This document shows positions 1 to 6,702 of a DNA stretch of 10,958 nucleotides, piece after piece. Made by a program: the position numbers and the translations under genes. Position 1 is the first letter of the stretch; every line of letters starts with the position of its first letter. Source of the DNA: JBBSMX01 sp038232935 (lineage in GTDB: Bacteria > Bacteroidota > Rhodothermia > Rhodothermales > JANQRZ01); NCBI GenBank assembly GCA_038232935.1, contig JBBSMX010000138.1:1-10958 (forward strand). Direction: 5' to 3'. Below the pieces are notes generated by a model, which saw only the letters and a program-made list of their open reading frames with translations, was not told the origin of the DNA and did not search any database.

Positions 1-136
1 ACTTACGCAGTTGAGGAACTCCTCCCCCCGGGGAGGTGCCCCCGTAGGGGGCGGAGGGGGTTGGCCGAGCCCCGTAGACCCCCCCAGTCGCTGCGCGCCA
101 GCCCCCCGAGGGGGGCAGGGGGCCAACTGCGTAACT
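1..136. repeat. MITE-like unit bounded by a short inverted repeat
   Basis: An 11-bp perfect inverted repeat (TTACGCAGTTG at 3-13 and its complement at 124-134; 12 of 13 if the outermost bases are included) bounds a block made almost entirely of C and G runs. Inside are several small hairpins: around 21-36, around 41-53 (CCCCC-GTA-GGGGG) and around 102-117. There is no coding signal. It resembles the C/G-run intergenic repeats of high-GC Bacteroidota genomes. The left arm touches the window edge, so the unit may extend further left. Confidence 0.5.
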
Positions 137-170
137 CCTATAGCATGAGGCTGAGCACAGCGTTCCCCTT

Positions 171-230
171 CACGGTCTCGCCCCCTGTGGGGGAGAGATG
201 TCCGGCAGGACAGAGAGGGGGCCACGGGCG
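171..230 (+). repeat. 60-bp dispersed repeat, copy 1
   Basis: This 60-nt stretch matches 1737-1796 at 57 positions by eye, in the same orientation. Its 5' part folds into a hairpin at 177-197: CTC, a G/A mismatch, then CCCCC-TGT-GGGGG. The two copies flank the TPR gene. Nothing else is evident between 231 and 370 except a possible Bacteroidota-type -7 element, TACATTTG at 292-299, without a well-spaced upstream partner. Confidence 0.75.
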
Positions 231-370
231 GAGGCTCGGTTCGCCATCGCGGAGGGTCCGGCTATTGCCGTCAGCGACGGCTTATACCGTCTACATTTGC
301 TAACATTAGCCCTTGCAAATCATCCGGTTATTTCATTCTTTAGAACCCTGCTCACCTACCCCTTCCTGCC

Positions 371-1510
371 ATGAAACGCTTTTCCGCCAGCCTGACCCGG
401 TGGGTCCTCCCGGTGTCCACCCTGATCCTCCTCGTGGTTCTCCCGGCCGTGCCCGCGCTCGCGCAGCAGATGCCGGTGACCACGGACTCCGACGAGGCCC
501 GCGCCCTCTTCGAAGAGGGGCTCCGAGCTACCGCGAACGTGGACCGCGCCAAGGCCCGCGCCCGCTTCGACGCGGCCCTCGAGAAAGATCCCAACCTCGC
601 CGTCGCCCACGTCTGGCGTGCCAGCGTCTCGCCGCCTGCCGAGCGGGCGGAGCACCTCCAGATGGCGCAGGCCCACGCCGGCCAGGCGTCGGAGGCCGAA
701 CAGAAACTCATCGCCGCCTTCGGGGCGTTTGCGGCCGGTGACCGCGACCGTGAGCTGGAGATCCTGAACGGCCTGGCCCAGGAATATCCCGGCGATTCCT
801 ATCTCCAACACTTCCGAGGCGTGCGCTACTACGGCGCGGAGCGGTACGACGAGGCCGCCGCTGCCTTCAACCAGGCCATCGCGATTGACCCCGACTTCGA
901 GCCGGCGTACAACATGCTCGGCTACACCGCCTTCGCTCAGGGCGATAACGCGGGGGCCGAGAAAGCGCTGAAGACGTACCAGCGCCTCGCGCCCGACGAC
1001 CCGAACCCCTACGACTCCCTCGGCGAGCTCTACCTCCGGACGGGCCGCTACGACGAGGCCACAGCCGAGTTCGAGAAGGCGCTCGCGCGCGACCCCGAGT
1101 TCGAGGTGTCCGCGAACAACCTCGTGTGGGTCCAGGTCGAGAAGTCGAACCAGCAGTTCGAGCAGCACTTCGCCCAGCAGGATGCCGGGGCGATGGCCTC
1201 GCTCTACGGGCCCGGCGGGATGCTCCTGCCCGCGGGGTCCGAGCCCATCGAGGGGGCTGATGCCATCACCGCGTACTGGAAGAGCGGCTTCGACGCCGGC
1301 CTCGCCAGCGTGGACCTCGAAACCGACGAGGTTCTCTCCCGCGACGACCTGGCCTACGAGATGGGGCACTACACGATCAAGACCGCCGGGGGCGACGTGG
1401 CCGACACGGGCAAGTACATCGTCATCTGGGGGAAGGATGGCGACGCCTGGCAGATGTACCGCGACATCTGGAACTCCAGCCGCGCTCCGGAGATGGACGC
1501 ACAGAACTGA
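371..1510 (+). CDS. Secreted TPR protein with C-terminal SnoaL/DUF4440-like domain
   Basis: The 379-residue product starts with a signal peptide: basic KR at residues 2-3, a hydrophobic core at about 12-29, and an Ala-Leu-Ala cleavage site near residue 31, so it should be exported to the periplasm or surface. Tetratricopeptide repeats follow, one at about 41-82 and a clear tandem set at about 145-250 with typical GRYDEA, FEKAL and DP turns. The last ~120 residues (about 256-372), with a QFEQHFAQQDAGAMASLY start and a KYIVIWGKDGDAWQMYRDIWN end, look like the NTF2-fold DUF4440/SnoaL-like domain. These often act as ligand-binding or enzyme-like modules fused to other domains. The TPRs imply protein binding; no substrate can be named. 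The ATG at 371 is chosen because the signal peptide begins there. No SD is visible. The gene converges with the transporter at 1807. Confidence 0.85.
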   Translation: MKRFSASLTRWVLPVSTLILLVVLPAVPALAQQMPVTTDSDEARALFEEGLRATANVDRAKARARFDAALEKDPNLAVAHVWRASVSPPAERAEHLQMAQAHAGQASEAEQKLIAAFGAFAAGDRDRELEILNGLAQEYPGDSYLQHFRGVRYYGAERYDEAAAAFNQAIAIDPDFEPAYNMLGYTAFAQGDNAGAEKALKTYQRLAPDDPNPYDSLGELYLRTGRYDEATAEFEKALARDPEFEVSANNLVWVQVEKSNQQFEQHFAQQDAGAMASLYGPGGMLLPAGSEPIEGADAITAYWKSGFDAGLASVDLETDEVLSRDDLAYEMGHYTIKTAGGDVADTGKYIVIWGKDGDAWQMYRDIWNSSRAPEMDAQN

Positions 1511-1652
1511 TCTGAAGCCGAACGACCCGAGGCCGCATCGGCTTCACACAGCGCGCCCGCTCCGACGTGATTGGGGCGGGCGCTCCCTTTTCACGGCCTC
1601 TCTCTTCCAGCCGCCGTCGTAACGGCCCCTCATCCCTTCGACTGCGCTCAGG

Positions 1653-1689
1653 CCCCTCGCCCTGTCCCTCTCCCCACAGGGGCGAGGGG
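1653..1689. repeat. Hairpin repeat in convergent spacer
   Basis: A perfect 10-bp stem (1653-1662 with 1680-1689) encloses a 17-nt loop. The segment CTCTCCCCACAGGGGCGAG is also an imperfect inverted copy of the hairpin within the 60-bp repeat at 1743-1763, so the two can pair over about 20 bp. It lies between the convergent ends of the TPR gene and the transporter. It may act as a transcription stop, but no T-tract follows. The 296-nt spacer 1511-1806 holds only this and the 60-bp repeat. Confidence 0.55.
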
Positions 1690-1736
1690 ACGCGATCTCA
1701 AACGTCGTCCGTTCTTTCAGCGGAGACAGGGGTATG

Positions 1737-1796
1737 CACGGTCTCGCCCCCTGTGGGGGAGAGATGTTCGGCAGGACAGAGAGGGGGTCACGAGCG
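1737..1796 (+). repeat. 60-bp dispersed repeat, copy 2
   Basis: This is the second copy of the repeat at 171-230, with three mismatches (1768, 1788, 1793). It ends 11 nt before the stop codon of the minus-strand transporter gene, so it lies in that gene's 3' untranslated region. The internal hairpin at 1743-1763 is conserved between the copies. Confidence 0.75.
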
Positions 1797-1806
1797 CCGA
1801 TCTGAG

Positions 1807-4026
1807 CTAGGCCAGCACCTGCCCGAAGGCGATCTCTTCGGCGGCGAGGACGAAGACGGTCGAGGGGAGGCCCGCCGTGCGCTCGCGGAGCTGTTCGTAG
1901 TAGGCGACGAAGTCCACGTCGGTCGGCGCGGCCATGCCGAGGAAGACGAGGTCGGCGTCGGCGGAGGCGTCGCGGAGGATGGTGTCGAACGGGCGGCCCG
2001 CGCCGACGATCACGTCGAGGCTGGCCCCCGTGCGGGTCTGGGTGATGACGGGGAGGAGGCCGGCGCGCGTGGCCTCGGCGGCGGACGCGGTCGGGGCCAC
2101 GACCTTCAGGGAGATCTCGCTGCCGCGCCAGCTCAGGCTCGTCGAGAGGAGGTAGGCGAGGATCACCATGAGCCCACCGTTCCCCTTCAGCCCGCCCCAC
2201 CACACGTCGATCCGCTTGCGCTCGCCGAAGCCGAGCTCCTCGTCGTCGCGCACGATCACGACGTTGCGGTGCGCGAGGTAGAAGTGCTCGATCATGGCGC
2301 AGTAGCGGGCGCGGAGGTCGGGGTTCTGGTTGTCGCCGAGGAGGATGGTGTTCGGCGTGAGCGCGCCGAGGCCGTAGGACTCGACGAGCCGCTCGGCCCC
2401 GACGAACGGGTCGGGTGCGGCGATCACGCGGACGAGGGCCTGCACGGCGCGCCGTTCGAGGTAGTCCTGGATGTTCCCCTCCATCGTGTGCTGGCGCTCG
2501 GCCGAGACGCCCGGCGTGGTCAGCACCGTCGAGACGGTCATGAGCGCGCGGTTGTGGGTGATGGCGCGGGCGAGGTCGACGAGGTGCCAGCGCCGCGTCG
2601 GCGCGCCGGAGAGGACGAGGAGGTGGGGCCGCCAGTTCTTCGAGTCCTGCTCGCTGCGCAGGCGGAGGAGGCCGGCCCGCGTAACGGCCATCCAGAGGCC
2701 GCGCCGGACGTCCCCCCACGCGCTCTCCAGGCTCCGCCGCTCCAGCCACACGTAGATCCCGATCACGAAGAGCACCGCCACGACCGTCGCGGCGGCGTTG
2801 ATGAGGAACATCACCGCGATACAGCCGAGCGCACCGAGGAGGGAGAACGCCCAGTGGACACGGAACGTCGGCCGGAACGACGGGCTCTGGAGGAACCGCT
2901 CGATGCCCGCCGAGATGTTGAGGACACCGTAGGTCGTGAGGAAGAACATCGTCAGGACCGGCGCGATGAGGTTGAGGTTGCCGAAGTAGACGGCGGCGAG
3001 GGCGAGGGCGAGCGTGAGGATGGTGCCGGCGCGCGGCGTGTCCTCCTCGCCCGAGCCGGTGCCAAGCCAGGACAGCTTGCGCGGGAGGACGCCGTCGCGG
3101 GCGAGGGCCTGGAGCACGCGCGGCGCGCCGAGCACGCTGCCGAGCGCACTCGAAAGCGTCGCGCCCCACACGCCGAGGAGGATGGCGTCGCCCCAGTACG
3201 CCATCCTCCGCATGATGAGCGGGTCTTCGATCAGCGTCGTCGCATCGGCCCGCATCGCCAGCAGCACGGGGAGCGCCATGTAGATCAGGTAGCCCACGCC
3301 GACGGCCGCGAACGTCCCGCGCGGGATCGAGCGGCTCGGGTCACGGAGGTCGCCGGAGAGGTTCACCCCGGCCATGATCCCGGTGACGGCGGGGAAGAAG
3401 ACGGCGAAGACGACCCAGAACGGCTCCGAGAGTCGGTCCGCCGCGCCCCACATCTCGATGTGCGTCTCCTCGATGGGGCTCCCGAAGAGGAGCGAGATGA
3501 GCGAGAGCACAATGGCGGCCATGATGAAATACTGCGCCCGGATCGCCGTCTTCGCCGAGACGAGGGCGAGGACGGCGACGAGCACGGTCGTCACGAGCCC
3601 GATAACCTTCTCGTTCGCCGCAGGAAACGCCCGCACGACGCTCTCCGCGAACCCGATGGTGTAGAGTGCGATCGAGAGCGCCTGCGCGAGGTAGAGCGGG
3701 ATACCGACGGCCCCGCCCGTCTCGATCCCGAGCGACCGGCTGATCATGTAGTACGCCCCGCCGGCCCGCACCCGCTGGTCCGTCGAGATCGCCGCAATCG
3801 AGAGCGACGTCAGAAACGTGATCAACGTCGAGAGGGTGACGATGAGGAGCGCTCCGAGGAGGCCGACGTTGCCGACCACCCACCCGAAGCGGAGGTACAT
3901 GATCACGCCGAGGATCGTGAGGATCGACGGGGTGAAGACGCCACCGAAGGTGCCGAGCCCGCCCTCCTTGCCGGGGGCGACTTCTTCGAGCGGAGGGCTG
4001 ATGCGCCCGCGGAGGTTTCTGAGCAT
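1807..4026 (-). CDS. SLC12-family cation-chloride cotransporter (APC superfamily permease)
   Basis: The 739-residue membrane protein has about 12 hydrophobic segments between residues 30 and 430, then a soluble C-terminal domain of ~300 residues. Family marks are TPSILTILGVIMYLR near residue 32 (first helix) and FFPAVTGIMAGVNLSGDL at 210-227 followed by DPSRSIPRGT. Both are typical of the SLC12 (Na-K-Cl and K-Cl) cotransporters. The C-terminal domain carries the family-like DVWW and NGGLMVILAYLL stretch (607-627). In this family chloride moves together with K+ and/or Na+, giving a role in ion and osmotic balance; the exact ions cannot be read here. The frame stays open upstream to 4524, but that part is the antisense of another gene and low-complexity Arg/Pro. 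The Met at 4026 gives the expected N-terminus. The leader is C-rich without an SD. The gene is third or last in a minus-strand run after the paralog pair, with a hairpin between them. Confidence 0.88.
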   Translation of the reverse strand: MLRNLRGRISPPLEEVAPGKEGGLGTFGGVFTPSILTILGVIMYLRFGWVVGNVGLLGALLIVTLSTLITFLTSLSIAAISTDQRVRAGGAYYMISRSLGIETGGAVGIPLYLAQALSIALYTIGFAESVVRAFPAANEKVIGLVTTVLVAVLALVSAKTAIRAQYFIMAAIVLSLISLLFGSPIEETHIEMWGAADRLSEPFWVVFAVFFPAVTGIMAGVNLSGDLRDPSRSIPRGTFAAVGVGYLIYMALPVLLAMRADATTLIEDPLIMRRMAYWGDAILLGVWGATLSSALGSVLGAPRVLQALARDGVLPRKLSWLGTGSGEEDTPRAGTILTLALALAAVYFGNLNLIAPVLTMFFLTTYGVLNISAGIERFLQSPSFRPTFRVHWAFSLLGALGCIAVMFLINAAATVVAVLFVIGIYVWLERRSLESAWGDVRRGLWMAVTRAGLLRLRSEQDSKNWRPHLLVLSGAPTRRWHLVDLARAITHNRALMTVSTVLTTPGVSAERQHTMEGNIQDYLERRAVQALVRVIAAPDPFVGAERLVESYGLGALTPNTILLGDNQNPDLRARYCAMIEHFYLAHRNVVIVRDDEELGFGERKRIDVWWGGLKGNGGLMVILAYLLSTSLSWRGSEISLKVVAPTASAAEATRAGLLPVITQTRTGASLDVIVGAGRPFDTILRDASADADLVFLGMAAPTDVDFVAYYEQLRERTAGLPSTVFVLAAEEIAFGQVLA

Positions 4027-4071
4027 GACGTGCCGGGGTGGGGAAATCGAGCCGGGGAAGAATAACGCAGC

Positions 4072-4101
4072 GGGCACTCCGGAGGGGAGTCCGGAGTGCC
4101 C
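4072..4101 (-). terminator. Strong hairpin, likely terminator or processing site
   Basis: A perfect 12-bp GC-rich stem (4072-4083 with 4090-4101) has a 6-nt loop (GGGGAG on the + strand). It lies between the stop codon of the minus-strand gene at 4149 and the start of the transporter at 4026. Reading along the minus strand no proper U-run follows (only GTTATTCTT about 7 nt later). It may be a weak terminator or an mRNA-stabilising hairpin that sets different expression for the upstream pair and the transporter. Confidence 0.6.
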
Positions 4102-4148
4102 GTTTGTTACCGAGCGAGGGCCGCTGACACGACCGTCGAGAGGGGGGA

Positions 4149-4661
4149 TTACTGCGCGCGGTCGGTGGACTTGCCGGGGTTCTGGTCTCCGGGGTCGGGG
4201 CGGAGGCCCTTCTCGGTCTGCGAGACGGGCACCTCGGCCGGACCGGAATCGGCCACCGCATTCCGATGCGACTCCACCGGCTCTGCGCCGAGGGCGGTGC
4301 CGGCGCGCGTGAGGAGCGTGCCGAGGTGTTCCAGTTTCGGCGAGAGGCGCGCGTCGTCGGCGTCGGCCGCCGCGCTCGTGGTCTGCTCGCCGAGGCGGAG
4401 CATGAGGTCGCCGATGGCCGGGCCGTCGAGGCGTTCGGCCTGCAGCTCGTCCTTCAGCTCGGCGAGGAGGTTGGCGATGGCGTGGAGGTCGTCGCGCTCG
4501 GCGTTTTTCAGCGTGCCGTACCACAGGTCGATCACGCGGATCGCCGCGCTCGGCGCGAGCGTGGAGACGCCGGCTTCGAGGGCGGCGGACGTGTTGTCGA
4601 GGTCGTGTTGGTAGGTGTCGTCGAGGCCGGAGCCCCCGGTGATGTCGGAAGAGGTGAGCAT
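4149..4661 (-). CDS. Hypothetical helical protein, paralog A
   Basis: This 170-residue soluble, acidic protein has no signal peptide and no membrane helix. Residues ~40-124 align without gaps to residues ~33-117 of the next gene upstream (4687-5067), with about 37 of 85 residues identical by eye. Shared positions include IDxW, DL..IA..L.ELK, LDG.AIG, LG.QT and LGTLL..AG.AL. The pattern is all-helical with heptad-like spacing. The last ~45 residues are polar, Pro-rich and probably disordered, and have no counterpart in the paralog. I do not recognise the family and assign no function. The gap of 25 nt to the upstream paralog suggests one transcript. The leader is C/U-rich in the mRNA sense, with no SD before the ATG. 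Confidence 0.75.
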   Translation of the reverse strand: MLTSSDITGGSGLDDTYQHDLDNTSAALEAGVSTLAPSAAIRVIDLWYGTLKNAERDDLHAIANLLAELKDELQAERLDGPAIGDLMLRLGEQTTSAAADADDARLSPKLEHLGTLLTRAGTALGAEPVESHRNAVADSGPAEVPVSQTEKGLRPDPGDQNPGKSTDRAQ

Positions 4662-4686
4662 AGGAGGGGAAATGTTGAGGGGAGAA

Positions 4687-5067
4687 TTATTCGGTGTCAG
4701 GCTCGTGCGGCCCGCGCAGGGCGTGGCCGGCGTGGAGCAGCAGGGTGCCGAGCCGTTCGACGACCTTGCCGATGTCTTCGCGCTCCGCTTCTTTCGACGC
4801 CGCGACGGTCTGCTTGCCGAGTTGAGCGAGGGTCTCGCCGATGGCGTCTCCGTCGAGGTCGGGGCCGAGGAGGCGGGACTTCAGCTCCCCCAGCCCGTCG
4901 GCGATCTGCTTCAGGTCGGCACGGTCGGACTCGTCGAGGATGCGGTGCCAGTCGTCGATGCGATTGACGGCTTTGGAAAGCGGGAACTGGTCGAGGCCCT
5001 GTTCGAGGTCGTCGATCGTGGCGTTGACTTCGGCAGCCTGAACACCTTGGGGAAGGGATTCCATCAT
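4687..5067 (-). CDS. Hypothetical helical protein, paralog B
   Basis: This 126-residue soluble acidic protein is a tandem paralog of the product at 4149-4661, lacking that protein's disordered tail. The helical core spans about 12-117, with the motif IDDWHRIL near 37-44 and VVERLGTLLLHAGHAL at about 102-117. No catalytic motif, metal site or membrane segment is visible. Two adjacent ATG codons (5067 and 5064) can serve as start; the first is given. Upstream the sense strand is an almost unbroken pyrimidine tract of about 45 nt with no SD. The pair probably arose by local duplication and is likely co-transcribed, possibly with the EcsC-family gene 106 nt upstream. The function is unknown; a homo- or hetero-oligomer between the two is possible but unproven. 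Confidence 0.75.
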   Translation of the reverse strand: MMESLPQGVQAAEVNATIDDLEQGLDQFPLSKAVNRIDDWHRILDESDRADLKQIADGLGELKSRLLGPDLDGDAIGETLAQLGKQTVAASKEAEREDIGKVVERLGTLLLHAGHALRGPHEPDTE

Positions 5068-5145
5068 GGGAAGAGGGGCAGGGGGGAGAAGGGAGAAAGG
5101 AGGGGGAAAGAGGTGATGCTGTGCCGAGCCGACGTGCGAACCTCT

Positions 5146-5163
5146 TTACGTTTCACGCATCAC
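5146..5163. repeat. 18-bp intergenic motif, copy 1
   Basis: This 18-nt motif, seen on the minus strand as GTGATGCGTGAAACGTAA, recurs with one mismatch at 6630-6647 in the opposite orientation. It lies in the 106-nt spacer between the EcsC-family stop codon and the start of paralog B. Its role is unknown. Confidence 0.5.
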
Positions 5164-5173
5164 GTCACGCGCA

Positions 5174-5836
5174 TCAGTCGGCACCGTCACCGGACGCCAG
5201 CTCGGCGACGAGGAACCGAGGCGGCGCATCGGTCAGGAAGGTCCGGCGGGCCGCCTCGGCCACCTTCCCGGTGGAGTACGCGTCCGAGGCCCCGCCGATG
5301 ACACCGCCGACGATGGGCAGGCTGCGGCGGGGGAACCGGCTCGTCACGACCTTCTTCGCCGTCCATTTCGTCGCCCGCGCCGCGAGCCCGACGGCGCCCT
5401 CGGCGAGGAACCGGATGCCGCGCTCGGCGAGCTTCACGGCCGAGCGGTCGAATACCTCGGTGACTTCGTCCCCCTCGTCGAGCTCCTCGGCATCGGCGTC
5501 GCCGACGAGGCAGGCGATCACGCGGGCGCGGACGTCGTCGTCGTGGAGGTCGTGCCCGCCCATGAAGGCCGTGGCCGCGCACAGGTGGAGTTGGAGCGTC
5601 GCCACGCCGATGATGTTGGCGGGGAGGGTGATCGGCATCGTGATGAACCCGCCGAGCCCGAAGACGAAGCCCGTGCTACCGCAGAGGAGCGTGTAGGTGC
5701 CGGTCATCTCCTCGGCGCGCTCGTGGAGCGTACCGGGTCCGGCGAGGAAGCGGCCGGCGGTCTCGGCCGGCGTGCCCAGGATAGGCAGGCCGTCCACGGC
5801 GCGGTTGTAGAGCGGTTTGAGCAGCAGCGATTTCAT
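5174..5836 (-). CDS. EcsC family protein
   Basis: The 220-residue protein matches the EcsC family pattern. It has a glycine-rich hydrophobic stretch at about 48-80 (TGFVFGLGGFITMPITLPANIIG), a polar helical middle, and a conserved end, RRSLPIVGGVIGGASDAYSTGKVAEAARRTF, at about 170-200. In that end the GG..D...T pattern is characteristic. EcsC was named from the Bacillus ecs operon beside an ABC transporter; its biochemical role is not settled, and no ABC partner is present here. The protein is probably membrane-associated. The ATG at 5836 fits the usual N-terminus; the sense-strand leader is C/U-rich with no SD. The IS element begins 61 nt upstream of the start and may separate this gene from its native promoter region. 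Confidence 0.8.
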   Translation of the reverse strand: MKSLLLKPLYNRAVDGLPILGTPAETAGRFLAGPGTLHERAEEMTGTYTLLCGSTGFVFGLGGFITMPITLPANIIGVATLQLHLCAATAFMGGHDLHDDDVRARVIACLVGDADAEELDEGDEVTEVFDRSAVKLAERGIRFLAEGAVGLAARATKWTAKKVVTSRFPRRSLPIVGGVIGGASDAYSTGKVAEAARRTFLTDAPPRFLVAELASGDGAD

Positions 5837-5888
5837 AGAAAGGCGAGGGAAGCGAGGAAGAGGAGAGGGTATACCGAAGCGCGGCGCA

Positions 5889-5896
5889 AAAGGTTT
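5889..5896. repeat. Target site duplication, left copy (AAAGGTTT)
   Basis: These 8 bp directly precede the left terminal inverted repeat of the IS element and are identical to 6610-6617. Eight base pairs is the duplication length expected for the IS1595 family. Confidence 0.9.
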
Positions 5897-6609
5897 GGGG
5901 CTGGCCTAGATAACGGTCCAGCTCAGTAGCGTCTTTAGCAGTTCGCGCGGCGGGCCGTAGTTGAACCGCCACTCGCATTCCTTCAGAAACAGCTCGAAAT
6001 GAGCCTTCGAAATCCCATTATACCGCCTGAGATGCCGCTTCGCTTGGCTCCAGAAATTCTCGATGCCGTTGATATGAGCCACCCGCCCGTTAGCATCGTA
6101 GTCCACGTACCCCTCCCTGTGGTCAATCCGGTAGTGCGCGAAGCCGGAGGTGTCGAGCGTGTCGTAGACCGAGAGCCCGTCGGTGTAGACTACGGACTCC
6201 GGCTCCACCCGCTGACGGATGATCGGCAGGAGTGTCGCTCGCTTGAGGTTGGCCGGGACGGCCGTGTAGACCTTCCCACCCCGCTTGAGGATGCCGAAGA
6301 CGACGACCTTGCCGGCGGCTCCACGGCCTCGTTTGCCTTTGCGATGCCCTCCGAAGTAGGACTCATCGATCTCGACTTCCCCGTCGAAGGGACTCTCGTC
6401 GGCGATGCGCTCGGCGATGATCTCGCGGAGCTTGTGGTAGTAGAGGCTGGCGGAGTTGCGGTTGACGCCAACGAGGTCGGCCGCGGTGCGCGCAGTGGTA
6501 CCAGCGACGAAGTGCTCGATGAGCCGTCGCTGGGTGGCGCGTGGGAGTTTGCTTCGTCTTCGGGTCATGGTGGAGACTAAGCCACCAGACCGTTATCTAT
6601 GCCAGCCCC
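5897..6609 (-). mobile_element. Intact IS1595-family insertion sequence, IS1016-type
   Basis: The 713-bp element is bounded by 22-bp terminal inverted repeats (5897-5918 and 6588-6609, 21 of 22 matching, outer end GGGGCTGGC) and by a perfect 8-bp duplication AAAGGTTT. It carries one transposase gene that fills almost the whole element and ends inside the left repeat. Intact ends, an uninterrupted gene and an undamaged target duplication suggest a fairly recent and possibly active insertion. It sits between the EcsC-family gene and the PHA-type small gene, both on the minus strand. Confidence 0.93.
5906..6568 (-). CDS. IS1595-family transposase (ISXO2-like DDE domain), IS1016 type
   Basis: The 220-residue transposase catalyses movement of the surrounding IS. 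Residues ~10-45 form a helix-turn-helix (TARTAADLVGVNRNSASLYY) without the zinc ribbon found in other IS1595 groups. The ISXO2-like catalytic domain follows. Its acidic residues are D68 in IDESYFGGHRKGKRGRG, D130 in VVYTDGLSVYD, and E170 in HINGIENFWSQAKRHLRRYNG; the closing ECEWRFNY near 197-204 is also typical. The length matches IS1016-group enzymes. The last codons and the TAG stop lie inside the left terminal repeat. The ATG at 6568 is 20 nt inside the right repeat and has no SD, which is common for transposases kept at low expression. The reading frame is intact. Confidence 0.93.
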   Translation of the reverse strand: MTRRRSKLPRATQRRLIEHFVAGTTARTAADLVGVNRNSASLYYHKLREIIAERIADESPFDGEVEIDESYFGGHRKGKRGRGAAGKVVVFGILKRGGKVYTAVPANLKRATLLPIIRQRVEPESVVYTDGLSVYDTLDTSGFAHYRIDHREGYVDYDANGRVAHINGIENFWSQAKRHLRRYNGISKAHFELFLKECEWRFNYGPPRELLKTLLSWTVI

Positions 6610-6617
6610 AAAGGTTT
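6610..6617. repeat. Target site duplication, right copy (AAAGGTTT)
   Basis: Identical to 5889-5896 and directly abuts the right terminal inverted repeat of the IS element. It shows where the element inserted. Confidence 0.9.
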
Positions 6618-6629
6618 TGGGCGTACAAG

Positions 6630-6647
6630 GTGATGCGTAAAACGTAA
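6630..6647. repeat. 18-bp intergenic motif, copy 2
   Basis: GTGATGCGTAAAACGTAA matches 17 of 18 positions of the motif at 5146-5163, read on the opposite strand. The nearby TACGTTTTA at 6697-6705, overlapping the stop of the PHA-type gene, is the reverse complement of TAAAACGTA at 6638-6646. The two could therefore form a loose hairpin downstream of that gene. Confidence 0.45.
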
Positions 6648-6702
6648 GGGTGCTCTGTTGAGGCCCGTGTTGTACACACCCCCACGTTGTACGCGATACG
6701 TT

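Noticed and set aside
292..299. TACATTTG as a Bacteroidota-type -7 promoter element for the TPR gene
   Set aside because: It matches TAnnTTTG, but the nearest TTG (265-267) is too far upstream for the usual spacing, so it is mentioned only as a possibility.
356..1369. Minus-strand ORF opposite the TPR gene
   Set aside because: Shadow ORF. The + strand has a signal peptide, TPRs and a recognisable C-terminal domain.
1567..4065. Very long + strand ORF (832 codons) opposite the transporter
   Set aside because: It is the antisense shadow of a high-GC gene: extreme Arg/Glu/Asp/Gly content with no domain, while the minus strand encodes a clear SLC12-type protein.
4027..4524. 166-codon N-terminal extension of the transporter frame
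   Set aside because: It overlaps the gene at 4149-4661 on the same strand and is Arg/Pro-rich without family similarity; family members begin near the Met at 4026.
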